Source of the DNA: Epilithonimonas hispanica
GTDB taxonomy: Bacteria > Bacteroidota > Bacteroidia > Flavobacteriales > Weeksellaceae
NCBI RefSeq assembly: GCF_003385395.1
Contig: NZ_QNUG01000001.1
Span: 1-64,000, forward strand
Length of the DNA stretch: 64,000 bases
Reading direction: 5' to 3'
Both the position numbers and the translations under genes were made by a program. This document shows positions 14,099-23,515 of this stretch, piece by piece; the first letter of the stretch is position 1, and each line of letters starts with the position of its first letter. The notes under the pieces were generated by a model. That model was not told the DNA's origin. It did not search any database and saw nothing but the letters and a program-made list of their open reading frames with translations.

Positions 14099-16237
14099 AT
14101 GAAGAAAATAAGAACTAGTTTATTAGTAACATTCATTGCATTTAACGCAGGAAATTTGATGATCAATGCGCAGCAGAAAAAAGCTTCTGTTGCCACAGAA
14201 AAAGCTATGAAAGACAATCCATTTCTTAAAAAAAGTCCGTTGCAATATCAAGCTCCGGAATTCGATAAAATAAAAGACGAGCACTTCAAACCGGCTTTCG
14301 AGTTTGGTTTGAAAGAACAATTAGCCAACATCGATAAAATTGTTAATGATAAAGCAGCTCCTACGTTTGAGAATACAGTTTTAGCTTTAGAAAACAGTGG
14401 CGAAACATTAGGCAGAGCAACTATTCTTTTTTATAATTTGACAAGTTCCAATACCAATGATAATCTTCAGAAATTAGAAGAAGAATACGCACCAATCTTT
14501 GCTTCTCATTCAGATAAAATCAATTTGAATGACAAGCTTTACAAAAGATTGAAAGCAGTTAAAATAGACAAGTTAGATGCAGAAAGCAAAAGATTAACCG
14601 AGTTTTATATTACCAATTTTGAACTAGCTGGGGCGAATCTTTCTGCTGAAAACAAAGAAAAGCTGAAGGAAATCAATCAGCAATTGGCAACTTTAGGAAC
14701 GCAGTTTAGCAACAAGTTGTTGGAAGCAAGAAAAAAAGGCTCAGTTCTGATTTCTGATGTCAAAGAGTTAGATGGTCTTTCTGCGGACGAAATTGCTGCT
14801 GCTGCAACCGATGCAGAACAAGCCGGACAAAAAGGAAAATATCTTTTGGTATTGCAGAACACAACGCAACAACCGCTTTTACAGAATCTTAAAAACAGAG
14901 CAACAAGGGAAAAACTCTTCAAGGCTTCTTGGACAAGAGCTGAAAAAGGAGACGAAAATGATACCCGCGAAACGGTTGAGAAATTAGCAAAACTAAGATT
15001 ACAGAAAGCTCAGTTATTCGGCAAGAAAAACTTCGCTGAATGGAGCTTGCAAGACCAAATGGCAAAAACGCCGGAAGCTGCAATGGGACTTTTGGCGCAA
15101 TTAGCAAAACCTGCTGTTGAAACGGCTAACCGTGAAGCAAAAGAAATCCAAGAGTTGATTGATTCTCAAAAAGGAGGTTTCCAAGTAAAACCTTGGGATT
15201 GGAATTTCTATTCAGAGCAGGTTAGAAAAGCAAAATACGACCTTGATGAAAACGAAATCAAACCTTATTTCGAAGTGACAACAGTTTTGGAAAAAGGTGT
15301 TTTCTATGCTGCCGAGCAATTCTACGGAATCACTTTCAAAGAAAGAAAAGACCTTCCTGTTTATCATCCGGATGTGGTTGCTTATGAGGTTTTCGACAGA
15401 GACGGAAAATCTTTAGCATTATATTATCTTGATTTTTATACAAGAAGTAATAAAAGTGGTGGAGCTTGGATGAACAATTTTGTTCCTCAATCTCACTTAT
15501 TAGGTCAAAAACCGGTTATTGTGAATGTGTATAATTTCCAAAAACCTGCTGCAGGAAAACCTTCTTTGGTTTCTTATGATGATGTAGAAACGATGTTCCA
15601 TGAGTTCGGTCATACTTTGCACGGCTTATTTGCTAATCAAAAATATGTTTCGATTTCAGGAACAGCCACGCCGAGAGACTTTGTGGAATTCCCATCTCAA
15701 ATCAATGAGCATTTTGCATTGGAGCCAGAGATTCTGAAAAATTACGCATTACATTATCAGACTAAGCAACCAATGCCCCAAACTTTGATTGATAAAATCA
15801 AAAAGGCGGCAAACTTTAACCAAGGTTACGCGACAACAGAATTGGTAGCAGCGGCGACTTTGGATATGAATTGGCATACAGTAACTTCTGACAGCCAGTT
15901 GATTCCTGTTTTGGATTTTGAAAAACAGGCTTTGTCTAAATACGGATTATTAGTTCCTCAAGTTCCACCAAGATATCATACGCCTTATTTTGCGCACATT
16001 TGGGGCGGTGGATATTCTGCAGGTTATTACGCTTATCTTTGGTCCGAGACTTTGGATTCTGATGCTTGGGAATGGATAAAAGCGAATGGCGGAATCAAAA
16101 GAGAGAATGGCGACAGATTTAGAAAATATATCTTATCAGTTGGTAACAGTGTAGATTTGAACAAAGCTTTTGAAGAATTTACAGGTCATAAAGCTGATAT
16201 CAAACCACTTCTCAGAAGCAGAGGTTTCATCAAGTAA
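14099..16237 (+). CDS. dcp: M3-family metallopeptidase, dipeptidyl carboxypeptidase type
   Basis: The 712-residue protein has an N-terminal signal peptide (about 1-24, ending INAQ), so it is periplasmic. The thimet-oligopeptidase zinc motif is FHEFGHTLHGLF (about 500-511; HExxH, here HEFGH). The third ligand Glu is expected in the following EFPSQINEHF segment. Dcp-type enzymes remove C-terminal dipeptides from short peptides. The C-terminal GYSAGYYAYLWSE is typical. It is monocistronic, with a strong terminator 24 bases after the stop. Dcp and oligopeptidase A are hard to separate by eye; the signal peptide favours Dcp. Confidence 0.88.
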   Translation: MKKIRTSLLVTFIAFNAGNLMINAQQKKASVATEKAMKDNPFLKKSPLQYQAPEFDKIKDEHFKPAFEFGLKEQLANIDKIVNDKAAPTFENTVLALENSGETLGRATILFYNLTSSNTNDNLQKLEEEYAPIFASHSDKINLNDKLYKRLKAVKIDKLDAESKRLTEFYITNFELAGANLSAENKEKLKEINQQLATLGTQFSNKLLEARKKGSVLISDVKELDGLSADEIAAAATDAEQAGQKGKYLLVLQNTTQQPLLQNLKNRATREKLFKASWTRAEKGDENDTRETVEKLAKLRLQKAQLFGKKNFAEWSLQDQMAKTPEAAMGLLAQLAKPAVETANREAKEIQELIDSQKGGFQVKPWDWNFYSEQVRKAKYDLDENEIKPYFEVTTVLEKGVFYAAEQFYGITFKERKDLPVYHPDVVAYEVFDRDGKSLALYYLDFYTRSNKSGGAWMNNFVPQSHLLGQKPVIVNVYNFQKPAAGKPSLVSYDDVETMFHEFGHTLHGLFANQKYVSISGTATPRDFVEFPSQINEHFALEPEILKNYALHYQTKQPMPQTLIDKIKKAANFNQGYATTELVAAATLDMNWHTVTSDSQLIPVLDFEKQALSKYGLLVPQVPPRYHTPYFAHIWGGGYSAGYYAYLWSETLDSDAWEWIKANGGIKRENGDRFRKYILSVGNSVDLNKAFEEFTGHKADIKPLLRSRGFIK

Positions 16238-16260
16238 GACTTAAATTAAACTAATAAAAA

Positions 16261-16287
16261 CGTTTCCTAATTTGGAAGCGTTTTTTT
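16261..16287 (+). terminator. Intrinsic terminator of the M3 peptidase gene
   Basis: CGTTTCC and GGAAGCG pair around TAATTT and are followed by seven T. Confidence 0.85.
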
Positions 16288-16343
16288 GTTTTTGACTTTG
16301 AAGTGAATTTTTGATTAATTTTAATTTTTGAGAATTAAATAAG

Positions 16344-16877
16344 ATGAAAGTAAAATCGAAGATTTCATTAATTATATTGGCTTTTACATTTGTTATAAGT
16401 TGTAATAAAAATAATTACGATGAATTTGAGTTTTCTTACGGAAATACTTTTGAAACGAATTTTTCAATAAGATTTACCCAAAATGATTCCATTTATCTTC
16501 GCGAGAATTGGTCTCCTAATGATAGTAATGATAATATCCCTTATCCTAAAAGCAAAACTAATTACATTGCAATTCTGACAAGAAAACAAAAAGAGGAATT
16601 AAATGCATTTTTAAGTAAGATTGATTTTAAGAAACTCGATACAGTTTATTTCGAACGTTATGAAGATGGAAAACAGTATAAACTTTATTTTAAAAAGAAT
16701 GATTTTGAAAAAACTATTTTTGTTCGTAGTCATCATTCTCCACAAGAATTGGATTCTTTAGCAAATTGGATTGTGGATGTGAAAAGAAATTTAAAACTCA
16801 AGAAAACTAACAAAATTCTTGAATTTAAAAGTAAATTTTACTCTATTCCGCCACCACCTCCGCCAATTTCAAATTAA
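16344..16877 (+). CDS. Lipoprotein of unknown function
   Basis: I do not recognise this 177-residue protein. It has a type II signal peptide with lipobox VISC (about 17-20), then a polar region rich in Asn, Asp and Lys, and ends with the proline-rich tail SIPPPPPPISN. It should be anchored in a membrane facing the periplasm or outside. A second lipoprotein and a LytS/LytTR pair follow on the same strand (gaps 41, 6 and 3 bases), so the four genes may be co-transcribed. Confidence 0.6.
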   Translation: MKVKSKISLIILAFTFVISCNKNNYDEFEFSYGNTFETNFSIRFTQNDSIYLRENWSPNDSNDNIPYPKSKTNYIAILTRKQKEELNAFLSKIDFKKLDTVYFERYEDGKQYKLYFKKNDFEKTIFVRSHHSPQELDSLANWIVDVKRNLKLKKTNKILEFKSKFYSIPPPPPPISN

Positions 16878-16918
16878 AAATTTAATTAACTTCGTTTTGC
16901 GAATAACCTAAAAAACTA

Positions 16919-17605
16919 ATGAAAAACCTGAGCTTTTTATTAAGCTTCCTCTTACTGAATTTGATGTTCAATTGTAACTCCAAAGAAGAAAATCAGACTA
17001 ATGAATTAATTGAAAATAAAGAAGTCAATTCAAAAGATTCATTGGTTGCGATTCAGATTGATTCGACTAAGATTCCAAAATCTATAGAATATAAAGGAAA
17101 TTTTAAAAACGCTGTCAGTTGGAATGATGAATCAGGAGAAAACTTCGTCATTTTATCAGCAACAGGAATCTTTAGAAATGCTGATAAACACGAGTTTGAT
17201 GACAGTGAAGACTCCGAATTGTTTGCTTATCATTTTAATTTGAATAAAGGAAAACTGTTGCAAGTATGGAAACTTTATGATTTTGTAAAAGACTGTCCGG
17301 TTGATATCGATGCGGAGTTTTATAATCAATTTCCGAAAGTAACAGACCTTAATAAAAATGATGTTCCGGAAGTCTGGATAATGTATAAAACGGGTTGTCA
17401 CGGCGATGTAAGTCCGGTAACTCTAAAACTGATAATGTACGAAGGCAATAAAAAATACGCTATGCGAGGCGAAAACAAAGTACAGGTTGGAACTGATAAT
17501 TATCTCGGCGGCGAGTATAAATTTGATAAAAGTTTTAATTCTGCTCCGGACGTTTTCAAAAACTTTGCGATTAAACTTTGGAAGGAAAATATTGATAAAA
17601 AATAA
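16919..17605 (+). CDS. Lipoprotein, similar to M949_RS01915-type surface polysaccharide proteins
   Basis: The lipobox is LMFNC (about 15-19) in a 228-residue protein. The core reads LFAYHFNLNKGKLLQVWKLY, then DFVKDCPVDIDAEF, then VTDLNKNDVPEVWIMYKTGC and HGDVSPVTLKLIMYE. These resemble, from memory, a Riemerella family linked to surface polysaccharide. I cannot verify that. The DLNKND segment looks like an FG-GAP/EF-hand-type loop, suggesting a beta-propeller-like fragment. The stop lies six bases before the histidine kinase start, so co-expression with the two-component system is likely. Confidence 0.5.
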   Translation: MKNLSFLLSFLLLNLMFNCNSKEENQTNELIENKEVNSKDSLVAIQIDSTKIPKSIEYKGNFKNAVSWNDESGENFVILSATGIFRNADKHEFDDSEDSELFAYHFNLNKGKLLQVWKLYDFVKDCPVDIDAEFYNQFPKVTDLNKNDVPEVWIMYKTGCHGDVSPVTLKLIMYEGNKKYAMRGENKVQVGTDNYLGGEYKFDKSFNSAPDVFKNFAIKLWKENIDKK

Positions 17606-17611
17606 ACCTCT

Positions 17612-18793
17612 GTGAAAAACAAAAACATCTACTATCACATTATCTTGATTCTGCTCCTGTTGCTGATTCCAGTTTTGTCGTCGCCCGAGTTGGATAGTAA
17701 TCTGAGAATGATTAACTCTACGCCATTCCAAAGGGACTTTTCTAGATATGTTTTGCTTATTGTTTTTTTCTACCTCAATTTGGCTGTGCTTCTGCCGAAA
17801 TTGTATGATAAGAGAAGACTTTTGTTGTATTGGGTTTGTGTTTTCGTTTCCTATGTCTGGATATGTACACTTCCGTTTTTTGTTTTTCCGGATAATCGCG
17901 GTAGCGACCTACGTTTTGATTTTTTCCAAAATGAGATGTCGAGTGATAAAAAGAATATCCAGAGATTCGAGGATTTTTCACCACCGCCTTTTGAAAATGT
18001 TTCTACCGAGAAAGGAGCTAAGTTTGAAAAAGAAAATTTTACACGACCTCCCAAAATACTACCTCACGGAAAAGGTTTCCCTCCTCCGAAAATGATGGAT
18101 AGAGAAGACTCTTTTTCCAGAAAATATATCTCTGGACTTTTACCGTTTTTGTTTTCATTTCTAAGTTCTTTTTTCCTTTATCAATCCATCAAGAAAAAAG
18201 AAATAGAACGCGCCAAAGCGAAAGCAGATTTGCTGAATCTCCGTTATCAGCTCCAGCCACATTTTCTTTTCAATACGCTCAATTCGATTTATTCTTTGAT
18301 TTTGATGAAGTCTGATGATGCTTCGGAAGGGATTTTGAAATTGTCAAACGTAATGCGTTATATTGTGGAAGAGAGCGAAAATGACTTTGTTTTGCTTTCC
18401 AAAGAGTTGTTTTATATTAAGGATTATATTGCGTTACAACTCATAAGAACAGACAGCAGTCTTGATTTTTCTTATGAAGAAAGTGGAAATACAGAAGGCG
18501 TTAAAATCGTTCCGATGATTCTTCTGAACTTTATTGAAAACGCTTTCAAATACGGTTATAATGCCGAGGAATCTTCGAAAATATCTATTAATGTCAACCT
18601 TGACGGCGAGAAACTGAACTTCAAAGTCTTTAATAATATCGTTAATTATTCCGCTGCGGACGAATCTACAAAAGTCGGAATGAAGAATACAACAGAACGT
18701 CTGGAAAAGCTTTATCCGGGGAAATATTCTTTGAACATTGATGAAAATAAAAAATCGTACTTTGTGGAACTAAATCTTGACCTCAGTTCTTAG
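17612..18793 (+). CDS. LytS/YehU-type sensor histidine kinase
   Basis: The 393-residue membrane kinase has a GTG start. Membrane segments are at about 8-22, 45-62, 73-92 and 175-195. A proline-rich periplasmic loop (about 95-170) carries PPPFENV and FPPPKM. The His_kinase domain has LRYQLQPHFLFNTLNSIYSL (about 208-227), whose His is the phospho-acceptor, and the N-box FIENAFKYG (about 305). It partners with the response regulator three bases downstream. The signal is unknown; the adjacent lipoproteins suggest the cell envelope. Confidence 0.92.
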   Translation: MKNKNIYYHIILILLLLLIPVLSSPELDSNLRMINSTPFQRDFSRYVLLIVFFYLNLAVLLPKLYDKRRLLLYWVCVFVSYVWICTLPFFVFPDNRGSDLRFDFFQNEMSSDKKNIQRFEDFSPPPFENVSTEKGAKFEKENFTRPPKILPHGKGFPPPKMMDREDSFSRKYISGLLPFLFSFLSSFFLYQSIKKKEIERAKAKADLLNLRYQLQPHFLFNTLNSIYSLILMKSDDASEGILKLSNVMRYIVEESENDFVLLSKELFYIKDYIALQLIRTDSSLDFSYEESGNTEGVKIVPMILLNFIENAFKYGYNAEESSKISINVNLDGEKLNFKVFNNIVNYSAADESTKVGMKNTTERLEKLYPGKYSLNIDENKKSYFVELNLDLSS

Positions 18794-18796
18794 CTT

Positions 18797-19477
18797 ATGA
18801 TAAAAGCCATTGCCATTGATGACGAAATTCTTGCCCTGAAAATTATCGAAACTTTTGCTTCGAAGATTGAGAATATGAGTCTCGAAAAAACTTTCAATAA
18901 GCAAAGCGATGCTGAAAAGTATCTCAGAAAGTTTCCTGTGGATTTGATTTTCTTGGATATTCAGATGCCGAATAAAAATGGCCTTGATTTCTACAAAAGC
19001 CTTTCTCAGGATACAAAAGTGATTTTCACGACGGCTTATTCAGAATATGACGTTGATGCTTTTGATGTGAACGCGGTCGATTATCTGGTTAAACCTTTTT
19101 CCTTTGACAGATTTCAGAAAGCGGTTGAAAAGGTTAAGATTAAACCAACTTCGGAGACACAAAACCAGTTCCTTCTGATTCGTGCAGATTACAAACTTCA
19201 TAAGATAGAATTCGAAGATATTAAGTTGATTGAAGGTCTTGACGATTATGTTCAAATTCATTTGAAAAGTTCTTCCAAGATTACGGCTAGGTCTTCTATG
19301 AAAAGCATTATGGAGAAGCTTCCGGAGAAGGACTTTGTGCGCGTTCATCGGTCTTATATTCTTCCTATAAAATCTATAAAAGGCATTGTCAACAAGAACA
19401 TTCATCTCGATGATTTTATCATTCCTGTTGGGGAAACTTACAAAGATGATTTGAAAAAAATCATACGATATTATTAA
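18797..19477 (+). CDS. LytTR-family response regulator
   Basis: The 226-residue protein has a receiver domain (1-118) with acidic pair DDE (8-10), phospho-acceptor Asp in FLDIQMPNKNG (about 54), Thr/Ala in FTTAY and Lys in DYLVKPF. The C-terminal LytTR DNA-binding domain (about 130-226) includes GLDDYVQIHLKSSSKITARS and VRVHRSYILP. It is phosphorylated by the upstream LytS-type kinase and binds promoter repeats, which I could not identify here. Co-transcribed with the kinase. Confidence 0.93.
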   Translation: MIKAIAIDDEILALKIIETFASKIENMSLEKTFNKQSDAEKYLRKFPVDLIFLDIQMPNKNGLDFYKSLSQDTKVIFTTAYSEYDVDAFDVNAVDYLVKPFSFDRFQKAVEKVKIKPTSETQNQFLLIRADYKLHKIEFEDIKLIEGLDDYVQIHLKSSSKITARSSMKSIMEKLPEKDFVRVHRSYILPIKSIKGIVNKNIHLDDFIIPVGETYKDDLKKIIRYY

Positions 19478-19592
19478 GATTATTTTAAGATTTCGCTTGA
19501 AAATCGACACTTTTTTGTTGTTTTCATCAAAAATTTCGTCTTTTTTTTAATCACTTCTATCTTTGACTTATAAAACTTAAAGAATTTAAAAG

Positions 19593-20327
19593 ATGAGGAT
19601 GGTGAGTAGGAAAGACTTCCTTAAAAGTCTAGGTCTGGCAGGCGTTACAATGACCGCCGCACCATTTGTTCTGAATTGTAGAAATGATGATGACAATGAT
19701 GCAGGAGAAAATGCAACGATTGATAATTCTGTTTCGACAGATTGTGTAGTTACCAATTCGGAAACGGAAGGTCCTTTCCCCACCAAATCCCCATCGTCTC
19801 TTGTTCAAAGCAATATAATCGGCGATAGTACAGGTGTTCCTTTTGAAATCAATATTATGCATCAAAATGTAAACAATAACTGTTCGGCTTTGCAGGGCGT
19901 GATTGTCGATATCTGGCATTGTGACAAAGATGGCAACTATTCCGAGTATGGCGGAACGCAGATGCAAACAACTAATTATACGAGTTACCATTTCCTACGA
20001 GGCAGACAAACAACGGATGCCAACGGAAAAGTGAGTTACACTTCTATTTTCCCGGGTTGGTATGATGGAAGAGCAACGCATATCCACGTTCATGTTTATA
20101 ATTCGGTGGGTACTACTTTACTCATTACGCAGATCGCTTTTCCGGAAGGTTCTGGAACGGCTGTGGAATTGGTTAATGCGAGCAGTGGTTACAGAGGAAT
20201 GAGCGGTTATACATACAATTCGAATGACAATGTCTTCAGCGATGGAACATCCAATGAGATGAGTGTTATCACCGGTTCTGTGAGTGCAGGTTTTGTTCTG
20301 TCTCATACGATAAAGGTGAAAGCATAA
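19593..20327 (+). CDS. Intradiol ring-cleavage dioxygenase-like lipoprotein
   Basis: The 244-residue protein resembles protocatechuate 3,4-dioxygenase. The hallmarks are ETEGPFPTKSPS (about 53-64), GVIVDIWHCDKDGNYSEYGG (about 102-121), and the iron-ligand region FPGWYDGRATHIHVHVY (about 150-166) with Tyr, His and His. The fourth usual ligand Tyr should be NYSEYG or nearby. The N-terminus SRKDFLKSLGLAGVTMTAAP resembles a Tat-type signal and runs into LNC, a possible lipobox. It should be exported, which is unusual for catechol catabolism. No other aromatic-degradation genes lie nearby, so the substrate is open. Confidence 0.75.
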   Translation: MRMVSRKDFLKSLGLAGVTMTAAPFVLNCRNDDDNDAGENATIDNSVSTDCVVTNSETEGPFPTKSPSSLVQSNIIGDSTGVPFEINIMHQNVNNNCSALQGVIVDIWHCDKDGNYSEYGGTQMQTTNYTSYHFLRGRQTTDANGKVSYTSIFPGWYDGRATHIHVHVYNSVGTTLLITQIAFPEGSGTAVELVNASSGYRGMSGYTYNSNDNVFSDGTSNEMSVITGSVSAGFVLSHTIKVKA

Positions 20328-20518
20328 TAGGAAAGATTCAAGATTCAAGATTAAAGATAAAAAAGGAGTCTGAAATCTAATGTCTTAAAAATACTTCATA
20401 ATTTTTATTTTTTCCGGGGTTCAATTGTTTTCATGTTTTCATAGGTTGTTGAAAAGAATCCCGGAAGTTTTTTAAATGTTTTGATAAGCTTGAAAAGATA
20501 AACTTAATTTGAAATACT

Positions 20519-20542
20519 TGTCAGTCTGAGGCTCTCGAAGAC
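20519..20542. repeat. Short interspersed repeat, copy 2
   Basis: TGTCAGTCTGAGG followed by CTCTCGAAGAC differs from the 13998 copy by a few bases. It lies in the 249-base gap before the cupin-like gene, which otherwise holds no recognisable signal. Confidence 0.6.
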
Positions 20543-20576
20543 ATTCAATTAATTTTAATTCAATAAATAAAATATT

Positions 20577-21239
20577 TTGGTTCAAAGTCCTTCAAAAATA
20601 TTAAAATCAGATTACAGGCTTTGGGATGTTTCGTCTGGTGCTGCTGTGGCAGAGGTATATAAAGATGAAGCGGAAAGAAGTAGCTTAATTACCAGTCGTT
20701 TATATGAAGTTTTGGAGTTTGTGATTTATGAAAACTCTCAAAGCCTTGTTAATCTGAAACCCAATCAAAAATTGATGCTGATGCCTCTTTTTGGAAAAGT
20801 TAAAATCAATGGTTTTCATAAAGTTATAGAAACGGGAGAACTCTTTGTTTTAGAAACCAAAGAAGCGCAACAAATCACGGTTAATAATGTATTGGCAGAT
20901 TGGAAATCCGATATTTTAGTGTTAATCATAGACCAGCCCGTTTCTGAAAATGTTTACAGAGTTAATCATCTGGATTTACAGATCAGAAATAAGCTCAATT
21001 TTCTGGATATAGGATTTAGTTTTCCGGGATTTATTGGATTATTCAACGGAAGAGAATCTGGGCGGTATGTTCTGAAAAACCATTGCAACAAGATGTTTGC
21101 TTTTGTGATTAATGGCGCCTTTGAATTTCAAAACAGATTGATGGAAACTCGTGATGCGATCTTGATATGGGATATCGAGGAACTGGAATTTGAAGCGTTG
21201 AGCGAAGATGCACTTATTCTTTTTTTAGAAACTCAATAA
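20577..21239 (+). CDS. Cupin-like protein, possibly pirin/quercetinase-related
   Basis: The 220-residue soluble protein has a TTG start. Segment LMPLFGKVKINGFHKVIETG and then ELFVLETKEAQQI resembles a cupin strand series. The C-terminal GLFNGRESGRYVLKN, FVINGAFEFQNRLMETRDAI and LIWDIEELEFEALSEDALIL resemble the second cupin of YhhW-like bicupins. The usual His/Glu metal ligands of pirins are not obvious, so catalysis is doubtful. It stands alone, between a repeat and a terminator. Confidence 0.4.
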   Translation: MVQSPSKILKSDYRLWDVSSGAAVAEVYKDEAERSSLITSRLYEVLEFVIYENSQSLVNLKPNQKLMLMPLFGKVKINGFHKVIETGELFVLETKEAQQITVNNVLADWKSDILVLIIDQPVSENVYRVNHLDLQIRNKLNFLDIGFSFPGFIGLFNGRESGRYVLKNHCNKMFAFVINGAFEFQNRLMETRDAILIWDIEELEFEALSEDALILFLETQ

Positions 21240-21286
21240 CACATTTTCAATAAACAATTTTTTTTATTTTTCGATTTATTACCTTG

Positions 21287-21319
21287 AAATCCCAGCTTAT
21301 TTTTAACTGGGATTTTTTA
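21287..21319 (+). terminator. Terminator of the cupin-like gene
   Basis: AAATCCCAG and CTGGGATTT pair around an AT-rich loop and are followed by T residues. Confidence 0.8.
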
Positions 21320-21330
21320 TCGCAAAGCCT

Positions 21331-21364
21331 AAAAAAAAGCAAAACCAAAAATGGTCTTGCTTTA
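21331..21364 (-). terminator. Terminator of the ABC-F gene
   Basis: On the minus strand AAGCAAGACCA pairs with TGGTTTTGCTT and a run of eight T follows. It sits six bases past the ABC-F stop codon. Confidence 0.8.
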
Positions 21365-21370
21365 TTGTAT

Positions 21371-23305
21371 TTAATTTTCCAATTGACTCCCAAGATATTC
21401 CCACTCTTGCAAAGTCAAATCCAGTTCTTCTTTTGTTTTATTATAAGTTTCCAAAACTGGTTCAGAAGGATTTTCTTTAACAAAAGAAGCTTCAAATTCC
21501 TCGATTTTCAGTTCCAGTTCAGAGATTTTTTCTTCTACCTTTTTCAGCTTATTCTGAATGTTTTTATGTTCTTTGCTGACAATAGTTGTTGAAGTTTTGT
21601 CAGGCTGAGGTTCTCGAAGCTTTTCTTCTTTTTTCGGTTCCTCAACCTCTTCTTTATGAAGTTTTGACCTTTCTGCGGAGATTTCTCGGATACTTTCTTT
21701 TTGTCTGTATTCTAGGTATTCATCAATGTTTCCAAGAAATTCTTTCATCTTTCCATCACGGAATTCAAAGATTTTATCAGATAAACCTTGCAGGAATTCA
21801 CGGTCGTGAGAAATCACAATTAAAGTTCCTTCATATTTCTGAAGCGCCAATTTGATAATCTCCTTAGACTGAATATCCAAGTGGTTTGTAGGCTCATCCA
21901 TAATCAATGTGTTGAACGGACGAAGTAATAATTTACAAAGTGCCAGACGGTTTCTCTCACCTCCGGAAAGAACTTTTGTCTTCTTTGTCACATCTTCACC
22001 TTGAAACAAGAAAGAACCTAAAAGGTCACGAACTCTGGGTCTGGTTTCTTCCGTAGCAGAATCTTCCGCTTCCTGAAGAACGGTTTTATCTGGAGTCAAA
22101 ACTTCTTCCTGATTCTGAGCAAAATAACCGATGCTCACGTTATGACCAAGATTCCATTCTCCGGAGTAATCTTTGATGTCGCCTGCAAGAATTTTTGCTA
22201 AAGTTGTTTTTCCTTGTCCGTTTTGTCCCAAGAGAGAGATTCTGTCGCCACGTTCTACAAAGAAATCGACGTTGTCAAAAATCTGTTTGTTGCCATAAGC
22301 TTTTCCTAAGTTTTTAGCTTCGAAAATCACTTTTCCAGGCTTCACAGAAGGTTGAAAACGAATATTGAATTTAGAAACATCTTCATTCTCAACTTCAATG
22401 CGTTCTATTTTTTCCAGTTTCTTGATTAATGACTGTGCAAAAGATGCTTTGGAAGCACTCGCACGGAATTTATTAATCAATTCTTCGGTATGTTTTATCT
22501 CTGCATCCTGATTTTTCTTTGCTTGGATGAGTTTTTCTTTTCTGTCTTTTCTTAGCTCAAGATATTTGGAATAGTTGGCTTTGTAATCGTCAATTTTTTT
22601 ATTATTAACATCAAAAGTTCTGTTACAAATCGATGTCATAAACTGTTTATCGTGACTTACTAATAACATAGAACCAGGATAATCTTTCAAGAAATTTTCC
22701 AGCCAAATGATAGATTCCATATCCAAGTGGTTGGTCGGCTCATCCAGAAGCATCAAATCGTTTTTTTGAAGAAGCAGTTTTGCCAGCTCGATTCTCATTC
22801 TCCAACCTCCGGAAAACTCGTCGGTTATCTTTTGGAAATCATCCGCTTTGAAACCTAAACCAAACAAGACTTTCTCCACATCACCTTCCAAATTGTAGGC
22901 ATCGTGGTTCATCAAAAGGTCATTTAGTTCTGTCATTCTTACGATTAAATCAGAATAAGCATCACTTTCGTAATCGGTTCTGGTTGCCATTTGATGATTG
23001 ACTTCCTCAAGCTCGTTTTTCATCGCGTTGATTTGCTCGTAAGCTTGCATTGTTTCGTCCCAAACCGTTCTTCCTTTTACAAAATCAAGGTCTTGTTTTA
23101 GGAAACCAATTGTGATATTTCCTTCTGGAACAACATTTCCTTCATAGAAATTGATTTCTCCGGAAAGGATTTTAAGAAGCGTGGATTTTCCTGCTCCATT
23201 CTTACCAACCAAGCCGATTTTGTCGTCTTTTTTGATGGTAAAATTGACGTCGCGGAAAAGATAATTTCCTGCGTGATGTAACCCTAATCCTTGTGCCGAT
23301 ATCAT
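21371..23305 (-). CDS. ABC-F family ATPase (Uup/EttA-like)
   Basis: The 644-residue soluble protein has two ATP-binding cassettes and no membrane part. Cassette 1 has GKNGAGKST (about 36-44), signature FSGGWRMRIELAKLLL and LLLDEPTNHLD. Cassette 2 has GQNGQGKTT (about 338), LSGGERNRLALCKLLL and LIMDEPTNHLD. An ABC-F linker rich in charged residues lies between, and residues 545-644 form a coiled coil. Such proteins act on the ribosome, in translation or assembly, not in transport. The segment EKLREPQPDKTST in the linker to the coiled coil is encoded by a copy of the interspersed repeat also found at 13998 and 20519. Confidence 0.93.
   Translation of the reverse strand: MISAQGLGLHHAGNYLFRDVNFTIKKDDKIGLVGKNGAGKSTLLKILSGEINFYEGNVVPEGNITIGFLKQDLDFVKGRTVWDETMQAYEQINAMKNELEEVNHQMATRTDYESDAYSDLIVRMTELNDLLMNHDAYNLEGDVEKVLFGLGFKADDFQKITDEFSGGWRMRIELAKLLLQKNDLMLLDEPTNHLDMESIIWLENFLKDYPGSMLLVSHDKQFMTSICNRTFDVNNKKIDDYKANYSKYLELRKDRKEKLIQAKKNQDAEIKHTEELINKFRASASKASFAQSLIKKLEKIERIEVENEDVSKFNIRFQPSVKPGKVIFEAKNLGKAYGNKQIFDNVDFFVERGDRISLLGQNGQGKTTLAKILAGDIKDYSGEWNLGHNVSIGYFAQNQEEVLTPDKTVLQEAEDSATEETRPRVRDLLGSFLFQGEDVTKKTKVLSGGERNRLALCKLLLRPFNTLIMDEPTNHLDIQSKEIIKLALQKYEGTLIVISHDREFLQGLSDKIFEFRDGKMKEFLGNIDEYLEYRQKESIREISAERSKLHKEEVEEPKKEEKLREPQPDKTSTTIVSKEHKNIQNKLKKVEEKISELELKIEEFEASFVKENPSEPVLETYNKTKEELDLTLQEWEYLGSQLEN
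21598..21620. repeat. Short interspersed repeat, copy 3, inside the ABC-F gene
   Basis: TGTCAGGCTGAGG followed by TTCTCGAAGC lies within coding sequence, in frame. On the minus strand it encodes part of the low-complexity linker just before the C-terminal coiled coil. Confidence 0.6.
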
Positions 23306-23491
23306 TGTTGTCTATGTTTAAATTTCAATTTGCAAAAGTAGGATTTAATTGAAGATGAATCAAGAGAAAAGAATTAAGATAAATTACAGTTAATAAAGCT
23401 TTTAAATAATAGGGTTTGAGAGCTTCAGCTAGATATTTTCAAATTCAGAAAAACCATCAACTGTCAACAAACAACTGTCAATCAAAAATAT

Positions 23492-23499
23492 TATCTTTG
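23492..23499 (+). promoter_or_regulatory. -7 promoter element of the DHS-like gene
   Basis: TATCTTTG matches TAnnTTTG and lies 16 bases upstream of ATG 23516, implying a very short leader. Confidence 0.5.
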
Positions 23500-23515
23500 C
23501 AAAAATCTTATCAAA

